From: Salinibacterium sp. NK8237
GTDB lineage: Bacteria; Actinomycetota; Actinomycetes; Actinomycetales; Microbacteriaceae
Assembly: GCF_015864955.1 (NCBI RefSeq)
Contig: NZ_JADYWE010000003.1
Location: forward strand, 190,862-254,861
Direction of reading: 5' to 3'
Length of the DNA stretch: 64,000 nt
Shown here in pieces: positions 27,584 to 37,317 of this stretch. Below the pieces are notes generated by a model that made no database searches, was not told the DNA's origin, and saw nothing but the letters and a program-made list of their open reading frames with translations. Position 1 is the first letter of the stretch, and each line of letters begins with the position of its first letter. The translations under genes and the position numbers were made by a program.

Positions 27584-27808
27584 ATGCGATTGAGTGAGTT
27601 CTGGTTGGCTGTCTCCGATGAATTCGGCGAGGCTTACGGCCGCGTTCTCGTCGATGATCAAGTGCTCGGTTCCGTTGGCGGCGTTACTGCGTCGCAGGCG
27701 CTCTCGCGTGGTGTCCCCGCGAAGCAGGTGTGGGCGGCGCTGTGCGATGCCATGGATGTTCCCGCGGATCGCCGCTATGGCGTTGGGCAGCGCGAGCCTA
27801 AGAAGTAA
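27584..27808 (+). CDS. DUF3046 domain protein
   Basis: A 74-residue protein beginning MRLSEFWLAVSDEFGEAYGR, the hallmark of DUF3046, a small actinobacterial family usually encoded next to recA. RGVPAKQVWAALCDAMDVP is the conserved C-terminal helix pair. Function unknown. It lies 24 bp before the recA SOS box. Confidence 0.85.
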   Translation: MRLSEFWLAVSDEFGEAYGRVLVDDQVLGSVGGVTASQALSRGVPAKQVWAALCDAMDVPADRRYGVGQREPKK

Positions 27809-27832
27809 TCTTTTCGCTCCTGCGTGGCGTGT

Positions 27833-27848
27833 TCGAACATTTGTTCGA
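27833..27848. promoter_or_regulatory. LexA-binding SOS box upstream of recA
   Basis: TCGAACATTTGTTCGA matches the actinobacterial/Gram-positive SOS-box consensus with perfect six-base arms (TCGAAC/GTTCGA). It lies about 200 bp before recA, and lexA is in this window at 36 kb. Confidence 0.9.
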
Positions 27849-28051
27849 TATTGTTAGTCTTCTCCCTAACATCCTTTCGAATATTGAGATTGGATGAGTT
27901 ACGCACGTCGCTTCTCTGGAATGTCAGAGCATGCCCGTAGCGTGGCATTAGCAACACAGCCTTTGTCGGGAGGTTGCGGGCCTTGCATCATCGGTCCACA
28001 CCAATCACGACAGCCTATGGGCAGCAACCTACGACCACTGGAGAAGAAACA

Positions 28052-29218
28052 ATGCCATCAGTAGCAGACCGCGAGAAGTCCCTTGAAACTGCTCTCGCTC
28101 AAATCGACCGTCAATTCGGCAAGGGCTCAGTTATGCGCCTCGGCAGCGATGAGCGCGCTCCGGTGGAGGTTATTCCCACCGGCTCGATCGCTTTGGACGT
28201 CGCGCTCGGCATAGGCGGGCTTCCTCGCGGTCGTATCGTCGAGATTTACGGTCCGGAATCCTCGGGTAAGACCACGCTCACCTTGCACGCCATCGCTAAT
28301 GCCCAGCGCAATGGTGGAATCGCAGCCTTCATCGACGCCGAGCACGCGCTCGATCCTGAGTACGCAGCGAAGCTTGGTGTCGACATCGATGCGCTTCTCG
28401 TCTCGCAGCCCGACACCGGTGAGCAGGCGCTTGAAATCGCCGACATGCTGGTGCGAAGTGGTTCGATCGATTTGATCGTTATTGACTCGGTTGCTGCTCT
28501 GGTTCCGCGTGCGGAAATCGAAGGTGAGATGGGTGACACTCACGTAGGCCTTCAGGCTCGACTCATGTCGCAAGCGCTGCGTAAGCTCACCGGTGGCCTG
28601 AGCCAGACCAACACGACCATGATCTTCATTAACCAACTGCGTGAAAAGATCGGTGTGTTCTTCGGTAGCCCCGAAACCACCGCCGGCGGTAAGGCGCTTA
28701 AGTTCTACGCGTCAGTACGCCTCGACATCCGTCGTATCGAAACGCTTAAAGACGGCACGGATGCGGTGGGTAACCGCACGCGGGTCAAGGTCGTGAAGAA
28801 CAAGATGGCGCCACCCTTCAAACAGGCGGAATTCGACATCCTCTACGGCATCGGAATCTCCCGTGAAGGTAGCCTCATCGACTTTGGTGTCGACCATGAG
28901 ATCGTGCGCAAGTCAGGCGCGTGGTACACCTACGAGGGCGACCAGCTTGGCCAGGGCAAAGAGAAGTCTCGTGCTTTCCTGCTCCAAAATCCTGCTATTG
29001 CGCTGGAGATTGAGCAGAAGATCATGCGCAAGCTCGGTGTGGGTGCCGAAGCTAAGGCTGCAAACGCTAGCGAAGCGAAAGCGGTTGCTGACGCTGCTGC
29101 ACTCGCGGAGAAGGCAGCAAAGGCGAGCGCTAAGGCTGACGCCAAAGCTGATGGCCCCACACTGCCGGTAGCGGCTAAGACTGCTGCCGCGCCGCTCAAA
29201 AAGGCTTCTGGACAGTAG
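28052..29218 (+). CDS. recA: Recombinase A
   Basis: A 388-residue RecA. Walker A is [10 protein letters not shown] near residue 68, and the L1/L2 DNA-binding region with [25 protein letters not shown] is intact. RecA drives strand exchange and stimulates LexA self-cleavage. Start is ATG 28052, preceded by GGAGAAGAAAC; the longer upstream frame is non-family. The C-terminal 55 residues are Ala/Lys-rich low complexity. recX follows 7 bp after the stop. Confidence 0.98.
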   Translation: MPSVADREKSLETALAQIDRQFGKGSVMRLGSDERAPVEVIPTGSIALDVALGIGGLPRGRIVEIYGPESSGKTTLTLHAIANAQRNGGIAAFIDAEHALDPEYAAKLGVDIDALLVSQPDTGEQALEIADMLVRSGSIDLIVIDSVAALVPRAEIEGEMGDTHVGLQARLMSQALRKLTGGLSQTNTTMIFINQLREKIGVFFGSPETTAGGKALKFYASVRLDIRRIETLKDGTDAVGNRTRVKVVKNKMAPPFKQAEFDILYGIGISREGSLIDFGVDHEIVRKSGAWYTYEGDQLGQGKEKSRAFLLQNPAIALEIEQKIMRKLGVGAEAKAANASEAKAVADAAALAEKAAKASAKADAKADGPTLPVAAKTAAAPLKKASGQ

Positions 29219-29225
29219 GAATACT

Positions 29226-30074
29226 GTGAATTCCTCCGACGACGATTACATCGCCCCCGTCATCAACCTCTTTGCTGACAGGTCAAGCGCCGCGCATGCA
29301 GACGTGGTGGAGCCGGCGTCGGAGGAATCCTCCCCAGAAGAAGAATGGGCAGCAGAGCCGGCCGCAGAACCCCTTGCCGTGCTTCGTGCCTTACCAACAA
29401 TGCGTGATTTCAGCTCGTCTCACGACGAAGAGGAACCACCGCTAGAAACTCGTCGGGAACCGCGATTCGTCGCTGACCCAGTATTTTCAGAAGCAGCGGT
29501 TGCGGCGGACCACCCCGCGAACGGATCCGCGACAGCAGAATCGCACGATGGCTCATCGCGAAAGGCCCGTAAGCAAGCTCGGGATGGCTTCTCCGAGATC
29601 AGCCGGGTCAGCATGCGGGCGCTCGCGCGACGCGGAATGTCATCGCACGAGATGACGCAGTTTCTTGGAACGCGTGAATTTGAGTCTGAGGAGATCGAGG
29701 CAGAGATCGAACGTCTCGAAGGATCCGCGCTCCTCGACGATGCTGCCCTCGCCGAAACACTCACCCGCACATTGCGCGAACGTAAAGGCCTAGGCTCGGG
29801 CGGAATCATCGCGGAGCTTCGGCGTCGAAAGATCGACCAGGAACACATTGATGCGGTCGTTGACTTCGAACGTGACGAAGAACAAGAACGTGCAAACGAA
29901 GTCGCACTCAAACGCGCTCCGCAACTGCGTTCTCTCGACAACGAAACGGCCAAGCGCCGACTCAGCGGATTTCTGCTTCGTAGAGGCTACTCGGGCTCTG
30001 TCGTCTCCTCTGCAGTCACCACAGCGCTGGCGCCGGGTGGCGGGGCATCGTCCCACGGTCCGCGCTTTCGCTGA
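29226..30074 (+). CDS. recX: Regulatory protein RecX with long acidic N-terminal extension
   Basis: A 282-residue protein whose C-terminal part (from about residue 118: ISRVSMRALARRGMSSHEM, then RRKIDQEHIDAVVDF) is the three-helix-repeat RecX fold that modulates RecA filaments. The first 115 residues are acidic and Ser/Glu/Ala-rich (EESSPEEEWAAEPAAEP) with no visible fold; usual RecX proteins are 150-200 residues. GTG 29226 follows TAGGA at good spacing and recA by 7 bp. It is co-transcribed with recA. Confidence 0.9.
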   Translation: MNSSDDDYIAPVINLFADRSSAAHADVVEPASEESSPEEEWAAEPAAEPLAVLRALPTMRDFSSSHDEEEPPLETRREPRFVADPVFSEAAVAADHPANGSATAESHDGSSRKARKQARDGFSEISRVSMRALARRGMSSHEMTQFLGTREFESEEIEAEIERLEGSALLDDAALAETLTRTLRERKGLGSGGIIAELRRRKIDQEHIDAVVDFERDEEQERANEVALKRAPQLRSLDNETAKRRLSGFLLRRGYSGSVVSSAVTTALAPGGGASSHGPRFR

Positions 30075-30196
30075 AGATTTGGCACCCTCTAGCTCGCTAG
30101 ACCCGGGGACGGTAAGCCGAGGGCATGTGCCCGTAACTGAGAGTGACCATAAGCGTCTGTCAACTCTGCTCAGTGCTGAGGCTTAAGGTGGAACAC

Positions 30197-31732
30197 ATGA
30201 TTGACGAAAAACTGGCGACCCCGCGCAGCTACGAAGTGCGCACCTACGGGTGCCAGATGAATGTGCACGATTCAGAACGCCTGAGTGGTTCGCTGGAGGC
30301 CGCCGGCTATGTGCGGGCCACCGATGGTCAGGCCGACGTTGTTGTTATCAATACGTGTGCTGTGCGTGAGAACGCCGACAACAAGTTGTACGGCAACCTT
30401 GGCATGTTGGCGAGCGTCAAGAAAGAACACGACGGCATGCAAATTGCCGTAGGCGGTTGCCTTGCCCAGAAGGATCAAGGAGTCATCCTTGAAAAAGCAC
30501 CGTGGGTCGATGTTGTCTTCGGAACCCACAACATGGGTTCATTGCCTACGTTGCTCGAGCGTGCCCGCCACAATGAAGAAGCTCAACTCGAGATCCTTGA
30601 ATCGCTCGACGTGTTTCCGTCGACGCTGCCCACGCGGCGTGAATCAACCCACAGCGCTTGGGTGTCGATCTCTGTCGGCTGCAACAACACCTGCACCTTC
30701 TGCATCGTCCCCACGCTGCGCGGCAAAGAGAAAGATCGCCGCCCAGGCGAGATTCTCGCCGAAGTTCAAGCTGTAGTCGACGACGGCGCTACCGAAATCA
30801 CGCTCCTCGGCCAAAACGTGAACTCCTACGGCGTCGAATTCGGCGATCGTCAAGCGTTCAGCAAACTGCTGCGCGCCACGGGCTCCATCGAGGGCCTCGA
30901 ACGTGTCAGGTTCACGAGCCCGCACCCCGCAGCATTCACCGACGACGTTATCGACGCGATGGCTGAGACTCCGAATGTGATGCCGCAGCTGCACATGCCG
31001 CTGCAGTCAGGCTCCGACCGGATTCTCAAAGCCATGCGCCGCAGTTACCGTTCGACCAAATTCCTCGGCATCCTTGAGCGAGTACGGGCGCAGATGCCTC
31101 ACGCTGCGATTACGACTGACATCATCGTTGGATTCCCCGGTGAGACCGAGGAAGACTTCCAAGACACCATGCGTGTGGTCGAAGAATCGCGTTTCGCCTC
31201 GGCGTACACCTTCCAGTACTCCATCCGCCCCGGAACTCCCGCGGCCACCATGGCTGACCAGATCCCTAAAGCTGTCGTGCAAGAGCGCTTTGAGCGCCTC
31301 GCTGCCCTTCAAGACAGGATCTCTCGCGAAGAAAATGACAAGCAGATCGGCCGCACCGTCGAGGTGATGGCGACCGCGATGGAAGGCCGCAAGCAGTCAG
31401 AAACAGCGCGACTCTCTGGCCGGGCGGAAGACTCACGGCTCGTGCACTTTAATGTTCCTGCCGGAAGCGGTACGCCGCGCCCTGGTGACGTCGTGACACT
31501 CACGATCACTGAAGCTGCAGCATTCCATCTCGTTGCCGACACCGAACCCGGGGGAGTGCTCGACATCCGTCGCACGCGCGCGGGAGATGCCTGGGACCGT
31601 GCCGAGGCAGCCTCGTGCGGCGTTCCCACCGACACCGGTGCAGCCGACGCGAGTCCACGCGTATCGCTCGGTCTGCCCACGATCCGTGTCGCCACGACAC
31701 CGATCTATGACCCCAGCGATTCTCTGCGCTAA
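30197..31732 (+). CDS. miaB: tRNA-2-methylthio-N6-dimethylallyladenosine synthase
   Basis: A 511-residue radical SAM methylthiotransferase. The N-terminal cluster ligands are in [20 protein letters not shown] and GGCLAQKD; the radical SAM CxxxCxxC is CNNTCTFC at about residue 160. A TRAM domain follows, then about 45 extra residues without known motif. It modifies A37 of tRNAs after MiaA has added the dimethylallyl group; miaA is 7 bp downstream. ATG 30197 follows AAGGTGG; an upstream in-frame ATG lacks family sequence. Confidence 0.96.
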   Translation: MIDEKLATPRSYEVRTYGCQMNVHDSERLSGSLEAAGYVRATDGQADVVVINTCAVRENADNKLYGNLGMLASVKKEHDGMQIAVGGCLAQKDQGVILEKAPWVDVVFGTHNMGSLPTLLERARHNEEAQLEILESLDVFPSTLPTRRESTHSAWVSISVGCNNTCTFCIVPTLRGKEKDRRPGEILAEVQAVVDDGATEITLLGQNVNSYGVEFGDRQAFSKLLRATGSIEGLERVRFTSPHPAAFTDDVIDAMAETPNVMPQLHMPLQSGSDRILKAMRRSYRSTKFLGILERVRAQMPHAAITTDIIVGFPGETEEDFQDTMRVVEESRFASAYTFQYSIRPGTPAATMADQIPKAVVQERFERLAALQDRISREENDKQIGRTVEVMATAMEGRKQSETARLSGRAEDSRLVHFNVPAGSGTPRPGDVVTLTITEAAAFHLVADTEPGGVLDIRRTRAGDAWDRAEAASCGVPTDTGAADASPRVSLGLPTIRVATTPIYDPSDSLR

Positions 31733-31739
31733 GTAAGAA

Positions 31740-32798
31740 ATGGCACAACCACCGCATGCCGAGCGCGAGCAGTCTGAACTGACCACGTCGTTGGCAGTTT
31801 CTGCTCGCTCCGACCACCCCGGCTCCGCGCCCGACCCGACACTTGACAGCGACAGCGCCGTGGCGTTCCCGCTCGTCGTGGTCGTCGGCGCGACTGGTAC
31901 AGGTAAGTCTGAACTCTCCTTGAACATCGCGGATGGACTTGCGCGCCAGGGCATTTCATCCGAGATCATCAACGCCGACGCCATGCAGCTGTATCGAGGC
32001 ATGGATATTGGCACAGCCAAGGTGCCTCTCGATCAGCGCCGCGGCATCCCACACCACTTGCTTGATGTGCTCGACCCCACCGACGACGCCAGCGTTGCTC
32101 AGTACCAAACGGATGCGCGGCGAATCATTCGGCAAATCCAGAGCGCCGGCCGCGTGCCGATCATGGTTGGCGGCTCGGGCCTCTACGTCTCGAGCGTGAT
32201 CCACGACTTCCAGTTCCCCGCCCGAGACCCGGAGGTGCGCGCGCGTCTTGAAGCCGAACTCGACGAGCTGGGTGTTGGGCTACTTTTCCAGCGCCTTCAA
32301 CAGCTCGATGCTGCGGCCGCGCACTCGATCGGCGCGAGCAATGGGCGGCGTATCGTTCGGGCGCTTGAGGTGATCGAGATTACGGGTGAGCCCTTCGGCG
32401 CCGGGCTTCCCGAAGAAAAGAAGTTATGGACTCCTGCTCACATTTTTGGTGTAGCCGCGCCTAGAGATGAACTTGTTCCTCGCCTCAATGCCCGTGTGCA
32501 GCAGATGTGGGATTCCGGGTTGCTCGATGAGGTGCGGGAGCTTCGACCGCGTGGTCTTGGTGTCACTGCCGCTCGCGCAATTGGTTATGCCCAGGCGATC
32601 GAGCAGCTGGATGGCACGCTCACGGAGGCAGACGCGATCGAGCAGACGGCCGCCCTCACGCGCCGCTATGCGCGTCGTCAGGTGGGCTGGTTCAAGCGCT
32701 ACGACCAGTGTCATTGGCTGCAGTATGACGATCCCGAGCGGGCAGAGCGTGCTCTGTCGATCGTCATGGGGGAGAATGGAACGCATGGCAACGCTTAA
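31740..32798 (+). CDS. miaA: tRNA dimethylallyltransferase
   Basis: A 352-residue enzyme that prenylates A37 of tRNAs. The P-loop is [12 protein letters not shown] (about residues 50-61), followed by [17 protein letters not shown]. The first 40 residues are a poorly conserved extension (usual length about 310), so a start nearer residue 40 is possible. It overlaps dapF by 14 bp. Confidence 0.95.
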   Translation: MAQPPHAEREQSELTTSLAVSARSDHPGSAPDPTLDSDSAVAFPLVVVVGATGTGKSELSLNIADGLARQGISSEIINADAMQLYRGMDIGTAKVPLDQRRGIPHHLLDVLDPTDDASVAQYQTDARRIIRQIQSAGRVPIMVGGSGLYVSSVIHDFQFPARDPEVRARLEAELDELGVGLLFQRLQQLDAAAAHSIGASNGRRIVRALEVIEITGEPFGAGLPEEKKLWTPAHIFGVAAPRDELVPRLNARVQQMWDSGLLDEVRELRPRGLGVTAARAIGYAQAIEQLDGTLTEADAIEQTAALTRRYARRQVGWFKRYDQCHWLQYDDPERAERALSIVMGENGTHGNA

Positions 32799-33663
32799 CT
32801 TCACTAAAGGTCAGGGAACTGGCAACGACTTCGTGCTGTTTTCTGATCCGGATGGTGAGCTTGATCTCACCCCGAAGCAGGTTGCAGCCATTTGCGATCG
32901 TCACTTTGGCGTTGGCGCCGATGGAATCATTCGCGCCGTTCGGTCGCGCAGTCTCGATGCTGGCGCTGCGGCGCTTGCCGAAGATGCCGACGCCGAGTGG
33001 TTCATGGACTACCGCAATGCCGACGGCAGCATCTCCGAGATGTGTGGCAACGGCATCCGTGTCTACGCGGAATACCTTGTCAATGAGGGGTTTGTTGATT
33101 TCGAGCCTGGCGACACTTTGCCGATCGGGACTCGTGGCGGTGTGCGCGACGTCCAGCGCAACATGGCCGGTTATCAGGTCGACATGGGGCGTTGGACGCT
33201 CGACGGTGGAGAACCGCTCGTGCGAGCGAAAGAGCTTGAGGTCGCTCGTCCGGGTCTCGGCATCAATGTCGGAAACCCTCACGTGGTGGTAGCTCTCGCC
33301 GAAGAAGCTGAACTCGACGGCGTTGACCTCGGGTATATCCCGGTGATTGACCCGCTGCCCGAGAACGGTGCGAATGTTGAATTCGTCGTCCCTGCCGAAC
33401 CGCTGGTCAAAGATGGCGTTGGTTCGATTCGGATGCGCGTGCACGAGCGCGGCAGTGGCGAAACGTTGTCGTGTGGCACGGGTGCTGTCGCGGCGGCTCT
33501 CGCTATTCGTCATTACGCCGGAGCGAGCGCTCCCCACCAGTGGCGGGTCACCGTTCCCGGTGGAACCGTTGTCGTTCGCATGTTCCCGACCGAGGATGGC
33601 GAACACGTGTCGCTGAGCGGTCCGGCCGAACTCGTTTACACCGGCAGCCTCGAACTCGCGTAG
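32785..33663 (+). CDS. dapF: Diaminopimelate epimerase
   Basis: A 292-residue enzyme converting LL- to meso-diaminopimelate for lysine and peptidoglycan. The two catalytic cysteines are in [10 protein letters not shown] (about residue 87) and [12 protein letters not shown] (about residue 231); the N-terminal [12 protein letters not shown] is typical. Start ATG 32785 overlaps the miaA end; ATG 32776 is also in frame but too close to the GGGGGAGA ribosome site. Confidence 0.96.
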   Translation: MATLNFTKGQGTGNDFVLFSDPDGELDLTPKQVAAICDRHFGVGADGIIRAVRSRSLDAGAAALAEDADAEWFMDYRNADGSISEMCGNGIRVYAEYLVNEGFVDFEPGDTLPIGTRGGVRDVQRNMAGYQVDMGRWTLDGGEPLVRAKELEVARPGLGINVGNPHVVVALAEEAELDGVDLGYIPVIDPLPENGANVEFVVPAEPLVKDGVGSIRMRVHERGSGETLSCGTGAVAAALAIRHYAGASAPHQWRVTVPGGTVVVRMFPTEDGEHVSLSGPAELVYTGSLELA

Positions 33664-33673
33664 CGCGCCGCTG

Positions 33674-33691
33674 AGGGCCGCTGACGGCCCT
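33674..33691. terminator. Possible hairpin between convergent dapF and methyltransferase
   Basis: AGGGCC, 6-nt loop, GGCCCT: a short GC-rich perfect stem in the 38-bp gap between convergent genes. Confidence 0.35.
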
Positions 33692-33701
33692 TCGCTGCCG
33701 C

Positions 33702-34337
33702 CTAGGAGTCAGCGTCGTCGAGCGTTGCAGCGTGGTGTCTCGCCCGCAGTAGCCGGTAGCCCTTGTTAGTTGCGGCGCGAGTGAAACTGAAGTCGTCGGG
33801 GAAGGTTGCTTCCATCCAGCGGTGGAGGGAATCCGATCCGAGGTTCTTTTGTACAACCAGCCAGGCGTCGGCGTCTTCTTCGAGGCGGGGTAGCCAGGTC
33901 TGGAGAATGTTGTGCAGCTCGTTCTTGCCGACGCGGATGGGCGGGTTCGACCAAATAGACATAAACGTTATGTCTTCGGGAACATCTGCGGGCAAAACCG
34001 CGTTAATGTTGGGTATGGACAATTTTTCGGCGTTTGCGCGTACAAGATCCAGTGCGCGCTCGTTGACGTCCACCGCCCACACCGTTGCATGAGGTGACTC
34101 GAGGGCAAGGGTGAGCGCCATCGGTCCCCAGCCGCAACCGAGGTCAAGCAGGTTTCCTCCCGGGGGAGGAGCGGGCACGTTCGCCAGTAGAACCTTGGTT
34201 CCAGCGTCGATCCGTTCCGGACTGAAGATCCCATTTGACGTGACAAGTTCGCGTTCGACACCAGCAATGGTCGCGTGAATCGTCCGCAACTTGAGATCAC
34301 TCTCGGGTGATGACGAGAAGTAATGCTCGTTAGCCAT
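33702..34337 (-). CDS. RsmC-like class I SAM-dependent methyltransferase
   Basis: A 211-residue methyltransferase. Motif I LLDLGCGWGPMAL (about residues 63-75) binds SAM and the catalytic NPPI motif (WSNPPIRVGK, near residue 130) is typical of N-methylating RsmC/RlmG enzymes. It matches the C-terminal half of RsmC, as is usual in Gram-positives; the likely substrate is 16S rRNA guanine, but this is inferred. TAAGTT lies 6 nt before the ATG, suggesting a leaderless mRNA. Divergent from hflX. Confidence 0.87.
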   Translation of the reverse strand: MANEHYFSSSPESDLKLRTIHATIAGVERELVTSNGIFSPERIDAGTKVLLANVPAPPPGGNLLDLGCGWGPMALTLALESPHATVWAVDVNERALDLVRANAEKLSIPNINAVLPADVPEDITFMSIWSNPPIRVGKNELHNILQTWLPRLEEDADAWLVVQKNLGSDSLHRWMEATFPDDFSFTRAATNKGYRLLRARHHAATLDDADS

Positions 34338-34343
34338 GCACAG

Positions 34344-34349
34344 AACTTA
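34344..34349 (-). promoter_or_regulatory. Putative -10 hexamer (TAAGTT) for leaderless methyltransferase gene
   Basis: On the minus strand TAAGTT, then 6 nt (CTGTGC), then ATG 34337, within the 42-bp divergent gap to hflX. Confidence 0.45.
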
Positions 34350-34365
34350 CCGAAAACTAGACAAG

Positions 34366-34371
34366 TAGGGT
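34366..34371 (+). promoter_or_regulatory. Putative -10 hexamer (TAGGGT) for hflX
   Basis: TAGGGT, 8 nt, ATG 34380. No Shine-Dalgarno sequence within the gap. Confidence 0.4.
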
Positions 34372-34379
34372 TAACCCAA

Positions 34380-35939
34380 ATGACGCGAAACACGACAGAA
34401 ACCAGTATCGAGGCCAACGATGGCGACGACGCCGAGCGTTCCGTCGACCGTGTTCTGGCCACAGAAAGCTCCGACCATGCCGCAGTGACGCGCTTCGGTT
34501 CCGAAGGAGCAGGAAAATCTGGCGCTCAGGCGCTGCAATCGGATGCTCACTACGAGTCCGATCGCGATGGTGATCAGTTCGATCGCGAGGATCGTCACGC
34601 CCTGAAGCGGGTTGCTGGGCTCTCGACCGAACTTGATGACGTTACCGAGGTCGAATACCGCCAGCTGCGCATCGAGAACGTGGTGCTCATCGGCATCTAC
34701 GGGCAGGGAAACCTGCGCGAGGCTGAGAACTCGCTTCGCGAGCTTTCTGCGCTAGCCGAGACTGCGGGCGCCGTCGTGCTTGACGGCCTCCTGCAGCGCC
34801 GTAGCCACCCCGACCCGAGCACGTACCTGGGCAAGGGCAAGGCGCGTGAGCTGAAGGACGTGGTGGCCGCGACCGGCGCCGATACCGTGATCGCCGATAC
34901 CGAGCTCGCTCCCAGCCAGCGGCGCGCTCTTGAAGACGTTGTGGGTGTCAAGGTCATCGACCGCACTGCGGTAATTCTTGACATCTTCAGCCAGCACGCG
35001 ACGAGCCGCGAGGGCAAGGCCCAAGTTGAGCTCGCTCAAATGGAGTACTTGCTTCCCCGTCTGCGTGGTTGGGGTGAATCGATGTCCCGCCAGGCCGGTG
35101 GCCAGGTCGGTGGTGCGGGTGCCGGTATGGGTAGCCGTGGCCCCGGTGAGACCAAGATTGAGCTCGATCGTCGCCGTATCCATACGCGGATGGCGCGCCT
35201 ACGCAAGCAGATCAAGGGCTTTGCGCCGGCACGTGAAGCGAAGCGCGCAAACCGTGATCGCTTTGAGGTTCCGAGCGTTGCTATCGCGGGCTATACGAAC
35301 GCGGGCAAGTCAAGCCTGTTGAACCGCCTGACGCGCGCGGGTGTGCTCGTGGAGAACGCCCTGTTCGCGACCCTCGACGCAACCGTGCGCAAGTCGGCAA
35401 CTGCCGATGGTCGGCTGTACACGTTGAGTGACACGGTTGGTTTCGTGCGCAACTTGCCGCATCAGCTGGTGGAAGCTTTCCGTTCGACGCTCGAAGAGAT
35501 CGGTCAGTCCGATGTCATCGTGCACGTTGTTGACGCCTCGCATCCTGATCCTGGAGCTCAGCTCGCCACGGTGCGTGATGTTATTGGCGAACTCGGTGCG
35601 CGTGACATTCCCGAGATCGTTGTTTTCAACAAGAGCGATCTTGCGGATGACGATCAGCGTCTGCTAATTCGTGGCCTGGAGCCGACGGGCATTTTTGTCT
35701 CGGCGCGCTCCGGTGAGGGCATCGACGAGCTCAATGCGCGCATCGCAGAACTCTTGCCTTCTCCTGAGATTGAGGTGACTCTGCTCGTGCCGTATGACCG
35801 CGGCGAGGTCATTTCACGCCTCCACGTGCAGGGTCGAGTGATCTCGACCGATTACCGCGAAGAGGGCACGCTGGTTACCGCACTGGTGCACCCGGCGCGG
35901 GTTCCTGAGATCGAAGAGTTTATTTCGCAGCGGGCCTAG
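34380..35939 (+). CDS. hflX: GTPase HflX
   Basis: A 519-residue ribosome-associated GTPase. The N-terminal HflX domain includes LDGLLQRRSHPDPSTYLGKGK and the Gly-rich linker GGQVGGAGAGMGSRGPGE. The G domain shows G1 GYTNAGKSSLLN, G3 DTVGFVRNLPHQLV and G4 NKSD. It splits or rescues stalled ribosomes. The first 75 residues are acidic and variable. Start ATG 34380 lies in a 42-bp gap divergent from the methyltransferase. Confidence 0.95.
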   Translation: MTRNTTETSIEANDGDDAERSVDRVLATESSDHAAVTRFGSEGAGKSGAQALQSDAHYESDRDGDQFDREDRHALKRVAGLSTELDDVTEVEYRQLRIENVVLIGIYGQGNLREAENSLRELSALAETAGAVVLDGLLQRRSHPDPSTYLGKGKARELKDVVAATGADTVIADTELAPSQRRALEDVVGVKVIDRTAVILDIFSQHATSREGKAQVELAQMEYLLPRLRGWGESMSRQAGGQVGGAGAGMGSRGPGETKIELDRRRIHTRMARLRKQIKGFAPAREAKRANRDRFEVPSVAIAGYTNAGKSSLLNRLTRAGVLVENALFATLDATVRKSATADGRLYTLSDTVGFVRNLPHQLVEAFRSTLEEIGQSDVIVHVVDASHPDPGAQLATVRDVIGELGARDIPEIVVFNKSDLADDDQRLLIRGLEPTGIFVSARSGEGIDELNARIAELLPSPEIEVTLLVPYDRGEVISRLHVQGRVISTDYREEGTLVTALVHPARVPEIEEFISQRA

Positions 35940-35969
35940 CGGTTGCGGAATTGCGGTGTTGTGCGTGCT

Positions 35970-36659
35970 CTAGAGCGCGCGCAACACTGTTACTACTTTG
36001 CCGAGCACTTGGGCGTAGTCACCGAGGATCGGCTCGAAGTTTGAGTTGCGAGGCAATAGCCAGGTATGACCGTCGCGCTGACGGAATACCTTGACTGTTG
36101 CTTCTTCGTCGAGCATGGCGGCGACGATATCGCCGTTCTCAGCAGTCTGCTGTTGACGCACGACGACCCAGTCGCCGTCACAGATGGCGGCATCGATCAT
36201 GGAATCTCCCACGACCTTCAGCATGAAGAGTTCACCCTTGCCCACGAGTTGACGGGGGAGCGGGAACACTTCTTCAACATGCTGCTCGGCGGTGATCGGG
36301 ATTCCGGCGGCGATACGACCGACAAGCGGCACCATTGCTGCGTCGCCCATTGACGGGCTGATCGTGCTGGATTCGTCGACGGCGTTGGGTACGTCAATAA
36401 GAACTTCGATGGCGCGAGGGCGATTGGGGTCGCGGCGCACGTAGCCACTGAGCTCGAGCTGGTTGAGCTGGTGGGTAACGCTCGACAGTGAGGAGAGGCC
36501 GACGGCATCGCCGATCTCGCGCATGCTCGGCGGGTACCCCTGGGTGGCGACTGCTCGCTGAATCATTTCGAGGATTGCCTGCTGCTTAGCGCTCAGGCTG
36601 GTGCGCCGTCGCGTTCCGCGCTCAGATGCGTCGTCACGGGGTGCTGTTGCGTCAGTCAC
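35970..36659 (-). CDS. lexA: SOS repressor LexA
   Basis: A 229-residue repressor. The N-terminal winged HTH ([20 protein letters not shown], then [15 protein letters not shown]) binds SOS boxes; the self-cleavage Ala-Gly site is in GRIAAGIPI, with the catalytic Ser in [11 protein letters not shown] and Lys in EEATVKVF. Start is GTG 36659 with AGAGGA 5 nt upstream. Its upstream region holds several SOS-box-like sites, so autoregulation is likely. Divergent from a LysM protein. Confidence 0.97.
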   Translation of the reverse strand: MTDATAPRDDASERGTRRRTSLSAKQQAILEMIQRAVATQGYPPSMREIGDAVGLSSLSSVTHQLNQLELSGYVRRDPNRPRAIEVLIDVPNAVDESSTISPSMGDAAMVPLVGRIAAGIPITAEQHVEEVFPLPRQLVGKGELFMLKVVGDSMIDAAICDGDWVVVRQQQTAENGDIVAAMLDEEATVKVFRQRDGHTWLLPRNSNFEPILGDYAQVLGKVVTVLRAL

Positions 36660-36737
36660 GGAGTCCTCTTATTTCTGCCACCGACGATTCCAATGTCAGT
36701 GGCTCATTCGAAACTGTATCCGCAGAAGGGGCCAAAA

Positions 36738-36753
36738 ACAAACATTTGTTCGA
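36738..36753. promoter_or_regulatory. SOS-box-like site 1 (lexA upstream)
   Basis: ACAAACATTTGTTCGA: right arm GTTCGA and spacer ATTT are identical to the recA box, left arm departs at three positions (ACAAAC for TCGAAC). Confidence 0.6.
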
Positions 36754-36809
36754 GTGTCGAGAGCAAATGTCAGTGGCTTCTTCGAATATGTACTTGATAT
36801 TCGAACTAT

Positions 36810-36825
36810 TCGAATGTATGTTCGG
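36810..36825. promoter_or_regulatory. SOS-box-like site 2 (LysM gene upstream)
   Basis: TCGAATGTATGTTCGG matches TCGAAC-N4-GTTCGA with one mismatch in each arm. It is about 70 bp before the LysM-protein start. Confidence 0.65.
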
Positions 36826-36894
36826 AACACAACTTCGCATCCGGTTCTCCCGGCCGAGAGCCGGATGCGATACCACCCTCAAGAGGAGCGAATG

Positions 36895-37257
36895 ATGTCT
36901 ACTGCTGTGATTGCACCTAACGCGGCTGTCCGTGCTCGGCAGTCCGCACCGCGTCTTCGCCTCACCACGCGTGGTCGTGTCGTCTTGATGACTCTCGCGG
37001 CGACGCCGCTGGTTATTGCGGCCCTTCTTCTCTCGCTCAACAGCGGCGGTGCTGCTGCGACGCTCGAGTCGAATGAGAACGCCTTCGTCTATGTCGATGT
37101 CTCGGCGGGTCAGTCGCTATGGAACATCGCCGAGCAGCACGCCCCAGGCCACGACCCGCGTGAGGTTGTTGCCCAGTTGATCGAAGTGAACCAAATGTCG
37201 TCAGCAGACATTTTTGCGGGCCAAGAACTCGCGATCCCCGCGAGCTTCTCTAACTAG
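36895..37257 (+). CDS. LysM-domain membrane protein, likely SOS-induced division inhibitor (YneA/DivS/ChiZ-like)
   Basis: A 120-residue protein: basic N-terminus, one membrane helix (about residues 31-50), then an extracytoplasmic LysM domain (VSAGQSLWNIAEQHAPGHDP ... FAGQELAIPASF). Divergence from lexA plus a single helix and LysM is the layout of Mycobacterium ChiZ (Rv2719c), Corynebacterium DivS and Bacillus YneA, which suppress division during SOS. Start ATG 36895 has AGGAG 6 nt upstream; ATG 36892 is adjacent. The function is inferred from position and architecture. Confidence 0.85.
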   Translation: MSTAVIAPNAAVRARQSAPRLRLTTRGRVVLMTLAATPLVIAALLLSLNSGGAAATLESNENAFVYVDVSAGQSLWNIAEQHAPGHDPREVVAQLIEVNQMSSADIFAGQELAIPASFSN

Positions 37258-37317
37258 TCTGCCAAGCTCCGCTGGTGTCGCCGCAGGCCCCCGGCATTCG
37301 GCCACAGCCTGTTCCTC

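Larger units (their letters stand above)
36660..36894. promoter_or_regulatory. lexA/LysM divergent control region with multiple SOS-box-like elements
   Basis: A 235-bp AT-rich gap. It holds ACAAACATTTGTTCGA at 36738-36753 (one strong half), TCGAATGTATGTTCGG at 36810-36825 (14 of 16 positions as in TCGAAC-N4-GTTCGA allowing spacer), and a perfect inverted repeat TTCGAATAT-N7-ATATTCGAA at 36781-36805. A 21-bp segment ending in TTCGAA occurs twice (36692-36712 and 36766-36786) with two mismatches, 74 bp apart. Confidence 0.8.
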
